Below, one piece after another: positions 49,010-57,305 of a stretch of 64,000 bases of DNA. Within the stretch, counting starts at the first letter, position 1. The number at the start of each line of letters is the position of its first letter. The DNA is from Achromobacter xylosoxidans A8 (lineage in GTDB: Bacteria; Pseudomonadota; Gammaproteobacteria; Burkholderiales; Burkholderiaceae_B). Under the pieces are notes generated by a model. That model did not search any database, had not been told where the DNA came from, and was given only the letters and a program-made list of their open reading frames with translations. The position numbers were made by a program, and so were the translations under genes. The stretch is taken from contig NC_014640.1 in NCBI RefSeq assembly GCF_000165835.1, forward strand, positions 1,488,001 through 1,552,000. Direction: 5' to 3'.

Positions 49010-49791
49010 CCCGTATCCTGCATTTTTCCGACACCCACTTCGGCACGGAACGCAAACCCGTGGTCGAAGCCGCGCTGGACCTGGCGTGCACCCTCGCGCC
49101 CGACCTGGTGGTGCTCAGCGGCGACATCACGCAACGCGCGCGGCGCGGCCAGTTCGCTGCCGCCCGCAAATTCATCGAACGCCTGTCGCTGCCGGTGCTG
49201 ACCGTGCCGGGCAATCACGACATTCCGCTGTTCAACGTGTTTGCGCGCGCGCTGAATCCCTACGGCAACTACAAGCGGGCCTTGGGCCCCGTGCTGGAAC
49301 CCGTGTTCGAGAACGCCGGCCTGCTTGCCATCGGCGTCAACACGACGCGCCCGCGCCGCCGCAAGGACGGCGAGATATCCGGCTCGCAGATCGCCCGGGT
49401 CGCCGAGCGGCTGCGCCAGGCCAAGCCGGGGCAGCTGCGCATCGTGGTCGCGCACCACCCCGTGCGCGCCAAGGTGGAGTCGGATCTCTCCAACCTCCTG
49501 ATCGGGCGCGAGCGCGCGCTTGAAGCCTGGGCGCAGGCGGGCGTCGACCTGGTCCTGGGCGGGCATATCCACCTGCCTTATGTGCTGCCGCTGAATCCCG
49601 CGTCAGCTTCCGGCGGCTGGGTCGTGCAGGCCGGAACTACCTGTTCGCGCCGCGTGCGCGGCAATGTGCCCAATTCGGTCAATGTCATCACTAGCGACGG
49701 GCGGGGCGATTGCCAGATCGAACGTTGGGACTACGCCGCCGGGGCGCATGCGTTCGCACCGGTAGACAAGACCCTGGTCGCGTTGTATTGA
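49006..49791 (+). CDS. metallophosphoesterase (calcineurin-like)
   Basis: A 261-residue enzyme with all metal-ligand motifs in order: FSDTHFG (about 7-13), VVLSGDITQRA (about 35-45), VPGNHD (about 66-71), VAHHPVRAK (about 146-154) and GGHIHLPY (about 185-192). This arrangement is the class III cyclic-nucleotide or lipid phosphodiesterase type. It is cytoplasmic by sequence. Its ATG overlaps the stop of the lipid kinase gene, so the two products are made together. The true substrate (cyclic nucleotide, UDP-sugar lipid or phospholipid) cannot be set from sequence. Confidence 0.9.
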   Translation: MTRILHFSDTHFGTERKPVVEAALDLACTLAPDLVVLSGDITQRARRGQFAAARKFIERLSLPVLTVPGNHDIPLFNVFARALNPYGNYKRALGPVLEPVFENAGLLAIGVNTTRPRRRKDGEISGSQIARVAERLRQAKPGQLRIVVAHHPVRAKVESDLSNLLIGRERALEAWAQAGVDLVLGGHIHLPYVLPLNPASASGGWVVQAGTTCSRRVRGNVPNSVNVITSDGRGDCQIERWDYAAGAHAFAPVDKTLVALY

Positions 49792-49828
49792 AGGGAAGCG
49801 GAAATTTCATCGTGACGGGCGCCTATTC

Positions 49829-50596
49829 ATGACGGATGCGTATGCGGCGTGGGCCGCGGCCCATGCCTTGCAGCTATTCATCGTATTGCCATTGCTGGCC
49901 GGCGGCGCGGCGCTCCTGTTTGCGCGCTGCGGTCTGAGCTTGCGTGGCCGCCGTCGCGCCGTTTTCTTTACGACGGGCGCCTGCGCCGCGCTGGCGGTCT
50001 TCCTGGTCCTGGCTTTCGCGATAGAAAGCGAGGGGGCGGTGGTGGCCTTTGACAGGGCCCTGGCCAGTTCCCTGAGCATGTCCATGTCCACGCCGCTGCT
50101 GTGGCTGCTGTCCTGGTTCACCTATCTGGGCGACCGGAAATTCCTGACCGGGATCAGCGTGCTGATGACGCTGTTCCTGCTGTGGCGCGGGGATTGGCGG
50201 CTGGCGCTGGTCTGCGCCGTTGCCACCGGTGTGGGTGGCGCGCTCAACTGGCTGCTCAAGCATGCCTTCCAACGGGTGCGGCCGGAGCACGATCATGGCT
50301 ACGCCAGCGTGGCGGGGTGGAGCTTTCCCAGCGGCCATTCCTCGGCCGCGATGGCCGTCTACGGCATGGCCTGCTATCTGTTGTGGCGTCTGGCGCCGCC
50401 TGCCTGGCGCCTGCCCGGCATCGCGCTGCTGGCGGCGTTGATCATGGCGATCGGACTCAGCCGCATCCTGCTGCAGGTCCATTTCGCCAGCGACGTGCTG
50501 GCGGGCTTCGCGGTCAGCCTGGCCTGGCTGGCGCTGTGCGTGGCGGCGGCGCAGCGCCTGCGGCCGTCATCCGCCCAGGGCCAGGGCATTCAGTAG
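49829..50596 (+). CDS. PAP2-family membrane phosphatase
   Basis: A 255-residue protein with about six membrane helices. The three catalytic motifs are present: KHAFQRVRP (about 145-153), SFPSGHSSAAMA (about 168-179) and SRILLQVHFASDVLAG (about 211-226). Members dephosphorylate phosphatidic acid, undecaprenyl pyrophosphate or lipid A groups on the periplasmic side. It follows the lipid kinase and metallophosphoesterase genes, and may balance the kinase. The last 30 bases overlap the end of the convergent gene on the minus strand. Confidence 0.9.
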   Translation: MTDAYAAWAAAHALQLFIVLPLLAGGAALLFARCGLSLRGRRRAVFFTTGACAALAVFLVLAFAIESEGAVVAFDRALASSLSMSMSTPLLWLLSWFTYLGDRKFLTGISVLMTLFLLWRGDWRLALVCAVATGVGGALNWLLKHAFQRVRPEHDHGYASVAGWSFPSGHSSAAMAVYGMACYLLWRLAPPAWRLPGIALLAALIMAIGLSRILLQVHFASDVLAGFAVSLAWLALCVAAAQRLRPSSAQGQGIQ

Positions 50597-51004
50597 GCGC
50601 GCCTCCGCGCCTGGGGCGTCCGCCGTCGCGCGCAGGGGCGCGCAGGTGTAGCGGCCGCCCGCCGCGACGATGGCCTGATCCAGGCTGTGCGCACGCTCGG
50701 CGCACGGCGGTTCCAGGTCCACGATCAGCTTGCCCGCTACCGGTGCCGTCACGTTGCCGTCGCTGAAACGCTCCAGCGTGCGGTCGATCTCGCGCTCGCG
50801 CGGCAGGGCCAGCACGATGGTGTCGGATTCCTCCAGGGCCTCGCGCGCCGAGGTCGCCAGCGTGGCGCTGCCGCGGAAGTCCTCGCAACGCCCGGGCTCG
50901 ATGTCGTAGAGGGTTAGCGCGATGTCCGGGTCGGCCGCCAGGAGGCGCTGCGCGGCCAGCGTGCCGGTCTTGCCCATGCCGACGATGCTGACGCGCATGC
51001 TCAT
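50567..51004 (-). CDS. short NAD(P)-binding protein, 6-phosphogluconate/beta-hydroxyacid dehydrogenase-like N-domain
   Basis: A 145-residue protein that has only the Rossmann domain of the family. MRVSIVGMGKTGTLAAQRLLA is the dinucleotide-binding GxGxxG loop, followed by DPDIALTLYDIEPG and SDTIVLALPREREIDRTLE. The normal enzymes have about 290 residues with a helical C-terminal domain; here the frame ends after APLRATADAPGAEARLLNALA. It may be a genuine one-domain protein or a truncated relic. The ATG at 51004 overlaps the thioesterase stop (ATGA), so it is still translated in an operon. Its end overlaps the PAP2 gene by 30 bases, which may mark the truncation. Confidence 0.7.
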   Translation of the reverse strand: MSMRVSIVGMGKTGTLAAQRLLAADPDIALTLYDIEPGRCEDFRGSATLATSAREALEESDTIVLALPREREIDRTLERFSDGNVTAPVAGKLIVDLEPPCAERAHSLDQAIVAAGGRYTCAPLRATADAPGAEARLLNALALGG

Positions 51005-51444
51005 GGCTTGGGCACGGACCACGTGCTCACGATATGGGCGAGAGGCTCGTCCGAGCCTTCGCCGGTCAGGATGACTTCGCCGGCCGACAGCCGGCCGACT
51101 TTCAGCAGCCGGGCGTCCGCATAGATGGCGCCCGCCGGGCTCTTGCGCAGGAAATTGATCGTCAGGCTGGCCGTCACCGCGTGCGCCTGACCGGTGGCGC
51201 CCACCACCGCGGCGTACATGGTCAGGTCGGCCAGGCCCATCAGCATCGGCCCGGCAACGATGCCGCCCAGCCGCTGGTGGGCGTCGCGCGCCGGCAGCAC
51301 CGCGCGCGCCGTGCCGCGGCCGATGCGCAGCACGTCTATGCCCAGCAGCAGGGAAAAGGGATGCTGGTCGGCCAGCAGGATGTGGAAATCGGCCAGGCTG
51401 ATCAGCGGGGCGTCGGCCGGGGTGTCCAGGTCGGTTGCGGTCAT
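51001..51444 (-). CDS. PaaI-like hotdog-fold thioesterase
   Basis: A 147-residue hotdog protein. HPFSLLLGIDVLRIGRGTARAVLPA is the first strand region, GGIVAGPMLMGLADLTMYAAV (about 68-88) the central helix with the catalytic Asp, and TASLTINFLRKSPAG the typical PaaI strand (each given in part). Such enzymes hydrolyse acyl-CoA thioesters, often of aromatic or hydroxylated acids. Starts in an ATGA overlap with the tetR stop and stops in one with the dehydrogenase-like gene, so three genes form one coupled minus-strand operon. The start at 51444 is set by that junction. Confidence 0.85.
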   Translation of the reverse strand: MTATDLDTPADAPLISLADFHILLADQHPFSLLLGIDVLRIGRGTARAVLPARDAHQRLGGIVAGPMLMGLADLTMYAAVVGATGQAHAVTASLTINFLRKSPAGAIYADARLLKVGRLSAGEVILTGEGSDEPLAHIVSTWSVPKP

Positions 51445-52055
51445 CGTTGCTCCAGGGCGAGGCAATAGTTGTCCAGCAGCGCTTGCGCGCGCTGGCCCAG
51501 GGATTTCAAGCGGCGGGTGTGCAGCAGCAGCAACAGTCCCATCAGATAAGTGAAGAGATTCATCTGTTCGACCGCGACCACGGCAGGCTCCCAGGATTTG
51601 GTCCGGGCCAGCGCGACGCCCAGCAGATCTATGCATTGGCGCAGGCGGGTGTTTAGCCGTTCGTCCATTTCCCGGCCCAGCCCGCGCGGCCCCAATCCCT
51701 GGAACAGGTACATGCCCAGGGAAAAATCGGTCCGCCGTTCGGCGTAGTAGCCGAAGAAGGCGTGGATGGCATCGCGCGCGGCGGCGGGGCCGGGCCCGGA
51801 GGTGGCTGCCTCGGCCAGGTGCGCGTGCAGGCGCTCCAGCGATTCCTCCAGCAGCGCGCCATAGATGGTTTCCTTGCCGGCGAACCAGGGATAGATGGCG
51901 CCGGTGGTGCAGCCAGCCTCCTTGGCGATCGCGCGGATCGTAGTCTTCTCCAGGCCGTCGCGTTCGAACACACGCTGCGCGGCGTCGAGCACCAGTTGGC
52001 GCCGCAACGCATTCAGTCGTTCGGAACGGTCGGCACGGGAGGAGGGTGGGAGCAT
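51441..52055 (-). CDS. TetR-family transcriptional regulator
   Basis: A 204-residue regulator with HTH at about residues 15-65 (LRRQLVLDAAQRVFERDGL, TTIRAIAKEAGCTTGAIYPWFAGKETIY in part) and a helical ligand domain rich in Leu and Arg (FFGYYAERRTDFSLGMYLFQ). I chose ATG at 52055; an ATG at 52088 in frame would add 11 residues. It heads an operon with a thioesterase and a short dehydrogenase-like gene, so it probably represses its own operon in response to an acyl-CoA or fatty-acid-like ligand. A perfect palindrome AATAACAATGTTATT lies upstream. Confidence 0.82.
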   Translation of the reverse strand: MLPPSSRADRSERLNALRRQLVLDAAQRVFERDGLEKTTIRAIAKEAGCTTGAIYPWFAGKETIYGALLEESLERLHAHLAEAATSGPGPAAARDAIHAFFGYYAERRTDFSLGMYLFQGLGPRGLGREMDERLNTRLRQCIDLLGVALARTKSWEPAVVAVEQMNLFTYLMGLLLLLHTRRLKSLGQRAQALLDNYCLALEQR

Positions 52056-52104
52056 GTGGTTCGGCTCAGAAATCGACGATTCGATCATATCGACGATTTT
52101 TAGA

Positions 52105-52119
52105 AATAACAATGTTATT
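52105..52119. promoter_or_regulatory. palindrome upstream of tetR-thioesterase operon
   Basis: AATAAC-AAT-GTTATT is a 15-bp palindrome 50 bases before the tetR start. ATCGACGAT occurs as a direct repeat close by (52072-52080 and 52089-52097). Both fit an autoregulated TetR promoter. Confidence 0.5.
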
Positions 52120-52523
52120 GATAGTGGACGATAAGGCCTGTTTCTGCTGCGCGGGTCTCGATGGCTAATGCGGAGTTCCGGCGTCGGCATCCGGCCCCAA
52201 CGGCGTCGGAAAGAGCCATGTATTAGGTGACGGGGATGGTATCCGGGGTAGTCGAATAATTAGGGGCAGGGCTGAAAGTCGCATGAATAGGTGCTCGGAC
52301 TTAAAACCGAGGGTAAGCCCTAGTGCGACCGGCCAGGCTGCGCTGAGTTGTTGCAATATCCCAACAAGGCTGTCGTAAACCTGCACTTTTCTGGCGCCGA
52401 CCATAGCCAGCCCCCCTGATTTTTGATGCAATAGCGTCAACTTCCCTTCGCGGAGTTAGGGGGGCGGCAGGCTGGTTTGCTGGATTGCTGCTCTTGTCAC
52501 TCAAATCAACGGAGATTTCTTAA
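52120..52523 (+). other. long porin leader/intergenic region with RNA-like structure
   Basis: About 400 bases with no credible gene. Near the porin, CCCCCCT (52411-52417) can pair with AGGGGGG (52458-52464), enclosing two smaller hairpins, TTGATGC/GCGTCAA and AACTTCC/GGAGTT with TTCG in its loop. CCAG/CTGG extend the outer stem with bulges. The region could form a structured 5' untranslated leader that controls porin mRNA stability or small-RNA access. An AACGGAGA ribosome site is 9 bases before ATG. Confidence 0.45.
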
Positions 52524-53633
52524 ATGAAAAAGACTCTGCTCGCTGCCGCCCTGCTCGCCGGTTTTGCCGGTGTCGCCCAGGCAGAAACGTCTGTCACCCT
52601 GTACGGTATCATCGACACGGGTATCGGCTACAACAAGATCAGCGGTGGTCCCGATGCCATGAACGGCAGCCGTTTCGGCATGATCAACGGCGTCCAGAAC
52701 GGTTCGCGCTGGGGTCTGCGTGGTTCGGAAGACCTGGGTGACGGCCTGCGCGCTGTTTTCCAGCTGGAATCCGGCTTTGATTCGGGTAACGGCAAGTCGG
52801 CCCAAGGTGGCCGCCTGTTCGGTCGTCAAGCCACCATCGGTCTGGCCAGCGACAGCTGGGGCCAACTGGACTTCGGTCGTCAAACCAACATCGCGTCGAA
52901 GTACTTCGGCTCGATCGATCCGTTCGGCGCTGGCTTCGGTCAAGCCAACATCGGCGTTTCGATGAGCGCTGCCAACACGCAACGCTACGACAACATGGTC
53001 ATGTATCAGACCCCGTCGTTCAGCGGCTTCCAGTTCGGCATCGGCTACTCGTTCAACGCCGACGACAACAACGCGGATCAAACCGGCTGGCGCACGGCTG
53101 ACAACACCCGCGCCATCACGACCGGTCTGCGTTACGTGAACGGCCCCCTGAACGTGGCCCTGACGTACGACCAGCTGAACGCTTCGAACAAGGCGCTGTT
53201 CGCTGATCAAGACGCTACCCCGCGTATGTACGCCATCGGCGGTTCGTACGACTTCGAAGTCGTGAAGCTGGCCTTGGCCTACGCTCGCACGACCGACGGC
53301 TGGTTCGCTGGCCAAGGCGTGAACACCGGTTCGGGCTCCCTGAGCATCGGCACCAACATCTTTGCTGACGGCTTCAAGGCCAACTCGTACATGGTCGGCC
53401 TGTCCGCCCCGATCGGCGGCGCAAGCAAGCTGTTCGGTTCGTGGCAAATGGTTGACCCCAGCAACGACCGTATCAACGGTGCTGAGACGATGAACGTCTT
53501 CTCGCTGGGCTACACCTACGACCTGTCCAAGCGCACCAACCTGTACGCTTACGGTTCGTACGCCAAGAACTACGCCTTCATGGAAGACGTCAAGTCGACC
53601 GCCGTCGGCGTCGGTATCCGTCACCGCTTCTAA
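52524..53633 (+). CDS. general diffusion porin, Burkholderiales type
   Basis: A 369-residue trimeric 16-strand porin. The signal peptide is MKKTLLAAALLAGFAGVAQA; the mature protein begins ETSVTLYGIIDTGIGY. SRWGLRGSEDLGDGLRAVFQLESGF (in parts), LFGRQATIGL and the FGRQTNI strand are family landmarks, and the C-terminal strand ends in RHRF with the terminal Phe needed for assembly. Codon use is visibly different from neighbours, with many T- and C-ending optimal codons, as expected for a very abundant protein. It sits alone between a long leader and two tandem terminators. It lets small hydrophilic solutes through the outer membrane and would affect drug entry alongside the efflux systems. Confidence 0.93.
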   Translation: MKKTLLAAALLAGFAGVAQAETSVTLYGIIDTGIGYNKISGGPDAMNGSRFGMINGVQNGSRWGLRGSEDLGDGLRAVFQLESGFDSGNGKSAQGGRLFGRQATIGLASDSWGQLDFGRQTNIASKYFGSIDPFGAGFGQANIGVSMSAANTQRYDNMVMYQTPSFSGFQFGIGYSFNADDNNADQTGWRTADNTRAITTGLRYVNGPLNVALTYDQLNASNKALFADQDATPRMYAIGGSYDFEVVKLALAYARTTDGWFAGQGVNTGSGSLSIGTNIFADGFKANSYMVGLSAPIGGASKLFGSWQMVDPSNDRINGAETMNVFSLGYTYDLSKRTNLYAYGSYAKNYAFMEDVKSTAVGVGIRHRF

Positions 53634-53673
53634 TCCTAAGCAGGGCGCAAGTCCTGCCTGGATTTAAAGTGCG

Positions 53674-53725
53674 CGAACGGGCTTCGGCCCGTTCGTATAA
53701 AACCACCCTTCGGGGTGGTTTTTTT
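53674..53725 (+). terminator. tandem terminators after the porin gene
   Basis: Hairpin 1 is CGAACGGGC/GCCCGTTCG (53674-53682 and 53687-53695) with a TTCG loop. Hairpin 2 is AAAACCACCC/GGGTGGTTTT (53699-53708 and 53713-53722), also TTCG, and runs into T's. The second is a textbook intrinsic terminator; the first may stabilise the mRNA end. Confidence 0.9.
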
Positions 53726-53887
53726 CGTTTATGCGCCTGTGTTTTTGCGTGTGTTTGTGCGTGCATCGGCAGGCTGCTGTATGCTTGCGCACCGGTGCTG
53801 AAAACAGCCATTGTTCCATTTGAGGAATGCTGTCTTTCACCTGCTGTTCGAGCTACAGAGTTCAGCCAGAAGTAACCGCGCGAATGC

Positions 53888-53893
53888 TACAAT
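53888..53893 (+). promoter_or_regulatory. possible -10 box of the nuo operon
   Basis: TACAAT lies 31 bases before the nuoA ATG. No good -35 hexamer is seen at 16-18 bases upstream, so the promoter may be weak or activator-dependent. The remaining bases between the porin terminators and nuoA show nothing else recognisable. Confidence 0.35.
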
Positions 53894-53924
53894 CCTAAGG
53901 TTTGCGCATTTGACGGACGCCTGA

Positions 53925-54284
53925 ATGAACCTGCAACAGTATTTTCCCGTCCTGCTGTTTATCGTAGTGGCCACCCTTATCGGGTTCGCGCTTCTAACGG
54001 CCGGCTCCCTCCTTGGTCCGCGGCGTCCCTACGCCGAGAAGCTCTCGCCGTACGAATGCGGTTTTGAGGCCTTCGAAGACGCCCGCATGAAGTTTGACGT
54101 GCGCTACTACCTCGTGGCGATCCTGTTCATTCTTTTCGACCTGGAAATCGCGTTCCTGTTCCCGTGGGCCATTGCCCAGGGCACGGTCGGCCTCCTCGGT
54201 TTCTGGACGGTCATGGTATTCCTGGCCGTGCTGACGGTCGGCTTCATCTACGAATGGAAAAAGGGCGCGCTGGACTGGGAATAA
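53925..54284 (+). CDS. nuoA: NADH-quinone oxidoreductase subunit A
   Basis: A 119-residue membrane subunit of complex I with three helices (about 8-30, 62-82 and 88-110). [33 protein letters not shown] (shown in part: YECGFE and [16 protein letters not shown]) is the conserved family core and carries acidic residues near the quinone channel. It is the first gene of the nuo operon, which transfers electrons from NADH to ubiquinone and pumps protons across the inner membrane. Confidence 0.96.
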   Translation: MNLQQYFPVLLFIVVATLIGFALLTAGSLLGPRRPYAEKLSPYECGFEAFEDARMKFDVRYYLVAILFILFDLEIAFLFPWAIAQGTVGLLGFWTVMVFLAVLTVGFIYEWKKGALDWE

Positions 54285-54323
54285 CCCGCCGGGTTTTTCC
54301 ACAGCACGCTATCAGAGACGAAT

Positions 54324-54800
54324 ATGGCTATAGACGGCATTCTCAAGCAAGGGTTCATCACAACCAGCGCGGACAAGTTCCTTAATTGGGCGAAGACCGG
54401 CTCCATGTGGCCCATGACCTTCGGTCTGGCCTGTTGCGCGGTTGAAATGATGCACGCGGGCGCGGCCCGCTACGACCTGGACCAATTCGGCATCATCTTC
54501 CGGCCCAGCCCGCGCCAGTCCGATCTGATGATCGTGGCCGGCACGCTGTGCAACAAGATGGCGCCGGCGCTGCGCAAGGTCTATGACCAGATGCCCGAGC
54601 CGCGTTGGGTGGTTTCCATGGGCTCCTGTGCCAACGGCGGCGGTTACTACCACTACTCGTATTCGGTGGTCCGCGGCTGCGATCGCATCGTACCGGTAGA
54701 CGTCTACGTGCCGGGCTGCCCGCCCACGGCCGAGGCGCTGGTCTACGGCTTGCTGCAAATGCAGAACAAGATCCGTCTGACCAACACGATTGCGCGCTGA
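54324..54800 (+). CDS. nuoB: NADH-quinone oxidoreductase subunit B
   Basis: A 158-residue peripheral-arm subunit holding the terminal N2 4Fe-4S cluster. The ligands are the adjacent Cys37-Cys38 in [12 protein letters not shown], Cys in [10 protein letters not shown] and Cys in [13 protein letters not shown]2 passes electrons to quinone, so this subunit sits at the membrane interface with NuoD. It follows nuoA by 39 bases. Usual length and no oddities. Confidence 0.97.
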   Translation: MAIDGILKQGFITTSADKFLNWAKTGSMWPMTFGLACCAVEMMHAGAARYDLDQFGIIFRPSPRQSDLMIVAGTLCNKMAPALRKVYDQMPEPRWVVSMGSCANGGGYYHYSYSVVRGCDRIVPVDVYVPGCPPTAEALVYGLLQMQNKIRLTNTIAR

Positions 54801-54876
54801 GCTTCGCCGCGCCAGGCAGCAGTCCGCTGCAGCCGGCCCCTCGAAACCAGCGTATCGGTTCACCTAAGCGTACAAG

Positions 54877-55503
54877 ATGATGACCAGGCTCGAAACCCTG
54901 AAAAACAATTTGCAGACCACCCTCGGCGCGGATATCGCCCTGACCGAGGCGTTGGGCGAGCTGACGCTCGAAGTGCCCGCGCAGCAGTGGTTCTCCGTCT
55001 GCAACAAGCTGCGCACCGAAGCCGGCCTGCGCTTCGAAACCTGTATCGACCTGTGCGGCGTCGACTACCTGACCTGGGGCAACGGCACGCGCCAGATGCC
55101 CGAGGAAACCGCCGCCAAGATCCACCGCGCGCGCTTCGCCGTGGTGGTGCACCTGGTCTCGATCGAGCACAACTGGCGCCTGCGCGTGCGCACCTGGGCC
55201 GAGGATGACGAGTTCCCGATGGTCGCGTCGTTGATGGAATGCTGGCCGACCGTGGGCTGGTTCGAGCGCGAAGCCTTCGACCTGTACGGCATCGTCTTCG
55301 AAGGCCATCCGGACCTGCGCCGCATCCTCACTGATTACGGCTTCATCGGCCATCCCTTCCGCAAGGACTTCCCGCTGTCCGGCACCGTCGAAATGCGTTA
55401 CGACCCGGAACAACGGCGCGTCATTTACCAGCCGGTCACGATCGATCCGCGCGAGATCACGCCGCGCGTGGTCCGCGAAGACTCCTACGGCTTGGGGCGT
55501 TAA
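54877..55503 (+). CDS. nuoC: NADH-quinone oxidoreductase subunit C
   Basis: A 208-residue 30-kDa subunit of the peripheral arm. [26 protein letters not shown] (in parts, residues about 128-152) and [11 protein letters not shown] are the family signature. Here nuoC and nuoD are separate genes, in contrast to the fused nuoCD of enteric bacteria. Two ATGs stand in a row (MMTRLE), so translation could start at 54880. It lies 76 bases after nuoB, the largest gap in the operon, and 3 bases before nuoD. Confidence 0.96.
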   Translation: MMTRLETLKNNLQTTLGADIALTEALGELTLEVPAQQWFSVCNKLRTEAGLRFETCIDLCGVDYLTWGNGTRQMPEETAAKIHRARFAVVVHLVSIEHNWRLRVRTWAEDDEFPMVASLMECWPTVGWFEREAFDLYGIVFEGHPDLRRILTDYGFIGHPFRKDFPLSGTVEMRYDPEQRRVIYQPVTIDPREITPRVVREDSYGLGR

Positions 55504-55506
55504 ATC

Positions 55507-56763
55507 ATGGCAGAAATCAAGAACTACACGCTCAACTTCGGCCCCCAGCACCCGGCCGCGCACGGTGTGCTGCGCCTGGTGCTCGAGCTCGACGGCGAAG
55601 TGATCCAGCGCGCCGACCCGCACATCGGCCTGCTGCACCGCGCCACCGAAAAACTGGCCGAACACAAGACCTACATCCAGGCGCTGCCCTACATGGACCG
55701 CCTGGACTACGTGTCCATGATGTGCAACGAGCACGCCTATGTCATGGCCATCGAAAAGCTGCTGGGCGTGGAAGCCCCGCTGCGCGCGCAGTACATCCGC
55801 GTGATGTTCGACGAGATCACCCGTCTGCTGAACCACTTGATGTCGCTGGGTTCGCACGCGCTGGACGTGGGCGCCATGGCGGTGTTCCTGTACGCCTTCC
55901 GTGAACGCGAAGACCTGATGGACTGCTACGAAGCAGTCTCGGGCGCGCGCATGCACGCGGCCTACTACCGTCCGGGCGGCGTCTATCGCGACCTGCCGGA
56001 CTCGATGCCGCAATACGGCGACACCAGCAAGTACCGCGGCGACAAGGAAATGCGCGTCATGAACGATGCGCGTTCGGGCTCGCTGCTGGATTTCATCGAA
56101 GACTTCACCAACCGCTTCCCGGGTTGCGTCGACGAGTACGAAACGCTCCTGACCGACAACCGCATCTGGAAGCAGCGTCTGGTCGGCATCGGCGTGGTCG
56201 ACCCGGAACGCGCCAAGGCGCTGGGCTTCACCGGCCCGATGCTGCGCGGTTCGGGCGTGGCCTGGGACCTGCGCAAGATGCAGCCCTACGAAGTCTACGA
56301 TCTGCTCGATTTCGACATCCCCGTGGGTGTCAACGGCGACTGCTATGACCGCTACCTGGTCCGTATCGCCGAAATGCGTGAAAGCAACCGCATCATCCGC
56401 CAGTGCGTGGAGTGGCTGCGCAACAACCCGGGCCCGGTCATGATCGAGAACCACAAGATCGCCCCGCCCAAGCGCACCGCCATGAAGACCAACATGGAAG
56501 AGCTGATCCATCACTTCAAGCTCTTCACTGAAGGTTTCCACGTGCCTCCCGGTGAAGCGTACGCCTCGGTGGAACACCCCAAGGGCGAATTCGGCATCTA
56601 CGCGGTGTCGGACGGCGCCAACAAGCCTTACCGCCTGAAGATTCGGGCCCCCGGCTTTGTCCACCTGCAAGCGCTGGATGAAATGTCGCGCGGTCACATG
56701 ATCGCCGACGCCGTCACCATCATTGGCACGCAGGACATCGTTTTCGGCGAAATCGATCGCTGA
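55507..56763 (+). CDS. nuoD: NADH-quinone oxidoreductase subunit D
   Basis: A 418-residue 49-kDa subunit, related to the large subunit of NiFe hydrogenases but without the metal site. [22 protein letters not shown] (in part) forms the quinone-binding loop with its His, and [29 protein letters not shown] and FGEIDR at the end are conserved. Together with NuoB it makes the quinone pocket at the membrane. It starts 3 bases after nuoC. Confidence 0.97.
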   Translation: MAEIKNYTLNFGPQHPAAHGVLRLVLELDGEVIQRADPHIGLLHRATEKLAEHKTYIQALPYMDRLDYVSMMCNEHAYVMAIEKLLGVEAPLRAQYIRVMFDEITRLLNHLMSLGSHALDVGAMAVFLYAFREREDLMDCYEAVSGARMHAAYYRPGGVYRDLPDSMPQYGDTSKYRGDKEMRVMNDARSGSLLDFIEDFTNRFPGCVDEYETLLTDNRIWKQRLVGIGVVDPERAKALGFTGPMLRGSGVAWDLRKMQPYEVYDLLDFDIPVGVNGDCYDRYLVRIAEMRESNRIIRQCVEWLRNNPGPVMIENHKIAPPKRTAMKTNMEELIHHFKLFTEGFHVPPGEAYASVEHPKGEFGIYAVSDGANKPYRLKIRAPGFVHLQALDEMSRGHMIADAVTIIGTQDIVFGEIDR

Positions 56764-56810
56764 TCCGCCCAGACAGTCACGAGCACGCCCGCATAACCCG
56801 GATTCAAACT

Positions 56811-57305
56811 ATGCTGCTTTCCGAACAGGCCTACCAGAAAATCGACCGAGAACTCGCGAAGTTCCCGGCCGACCAGCGGCAGTCCGCCATCATGGCCTCG
56901 CTTGCCATCGCGCAAGAAGAGAAGGGCTGGTTGGCTACCGAAATCATTGAAGATGTGGCCAACTACATTGGCGTTCCGCCCATCGCGGTCCAGGAAGTCG
57001 CCACCTTCTACAACATGTTCGACGTCAAGCCCGTCGGCAAGAACAAGATCGCTGTCTGCACCAACTTGCCCTGTGCCTTGCGCGACGGCGAACGCGCCGG
57101 CGACTACCTCAAGCGCAAGCTGGGCGTCGACTACCGCGGCACCACTCCCGACGGCCAGTTCACCCTGGTGGAAGGCGAGTGCATGGGCGCCTGCGGCGAC
57201 TCGCCCGTGCTGATCGTGAACAACAAGCATATGTGCGTGCGCATGACCGAAGAGAAGCTGGACGCGCTGGTCGCGGCCCTCAAGGTGCAAGGAGAGTCGG
57301 CATGA
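56811..57305 (+). CDS. nuoE: NADH-quinone oxidoreductase subunit E
   Basis: A 164-residue thioredoxin-like subunit with the N1a 2Fe-2S cluster. Cluster ligands are in [11 protein letters not shown] and [30 protein letters not shown] is a further family motif. It pairs with NuoF at the tip of the hydrophilic arm. The stop overlaps the nuoF start (ATGA), coupling the two. Confidence 0.96.
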   Translation: MLLSEQAYQKIDRELAKFPADQRQSAIMASLAIAQEEKGWLATEIIEDVANYIGVPPIAVQEVATFYNMFDVKPVGKNKIAVCTNLPCALRDGERAGDYLKRKLGVDYRGTTPDGQFTLVEGECMGACGDSPVLIVNNKHMCVRMTEEKLDALVAALKVQGESA

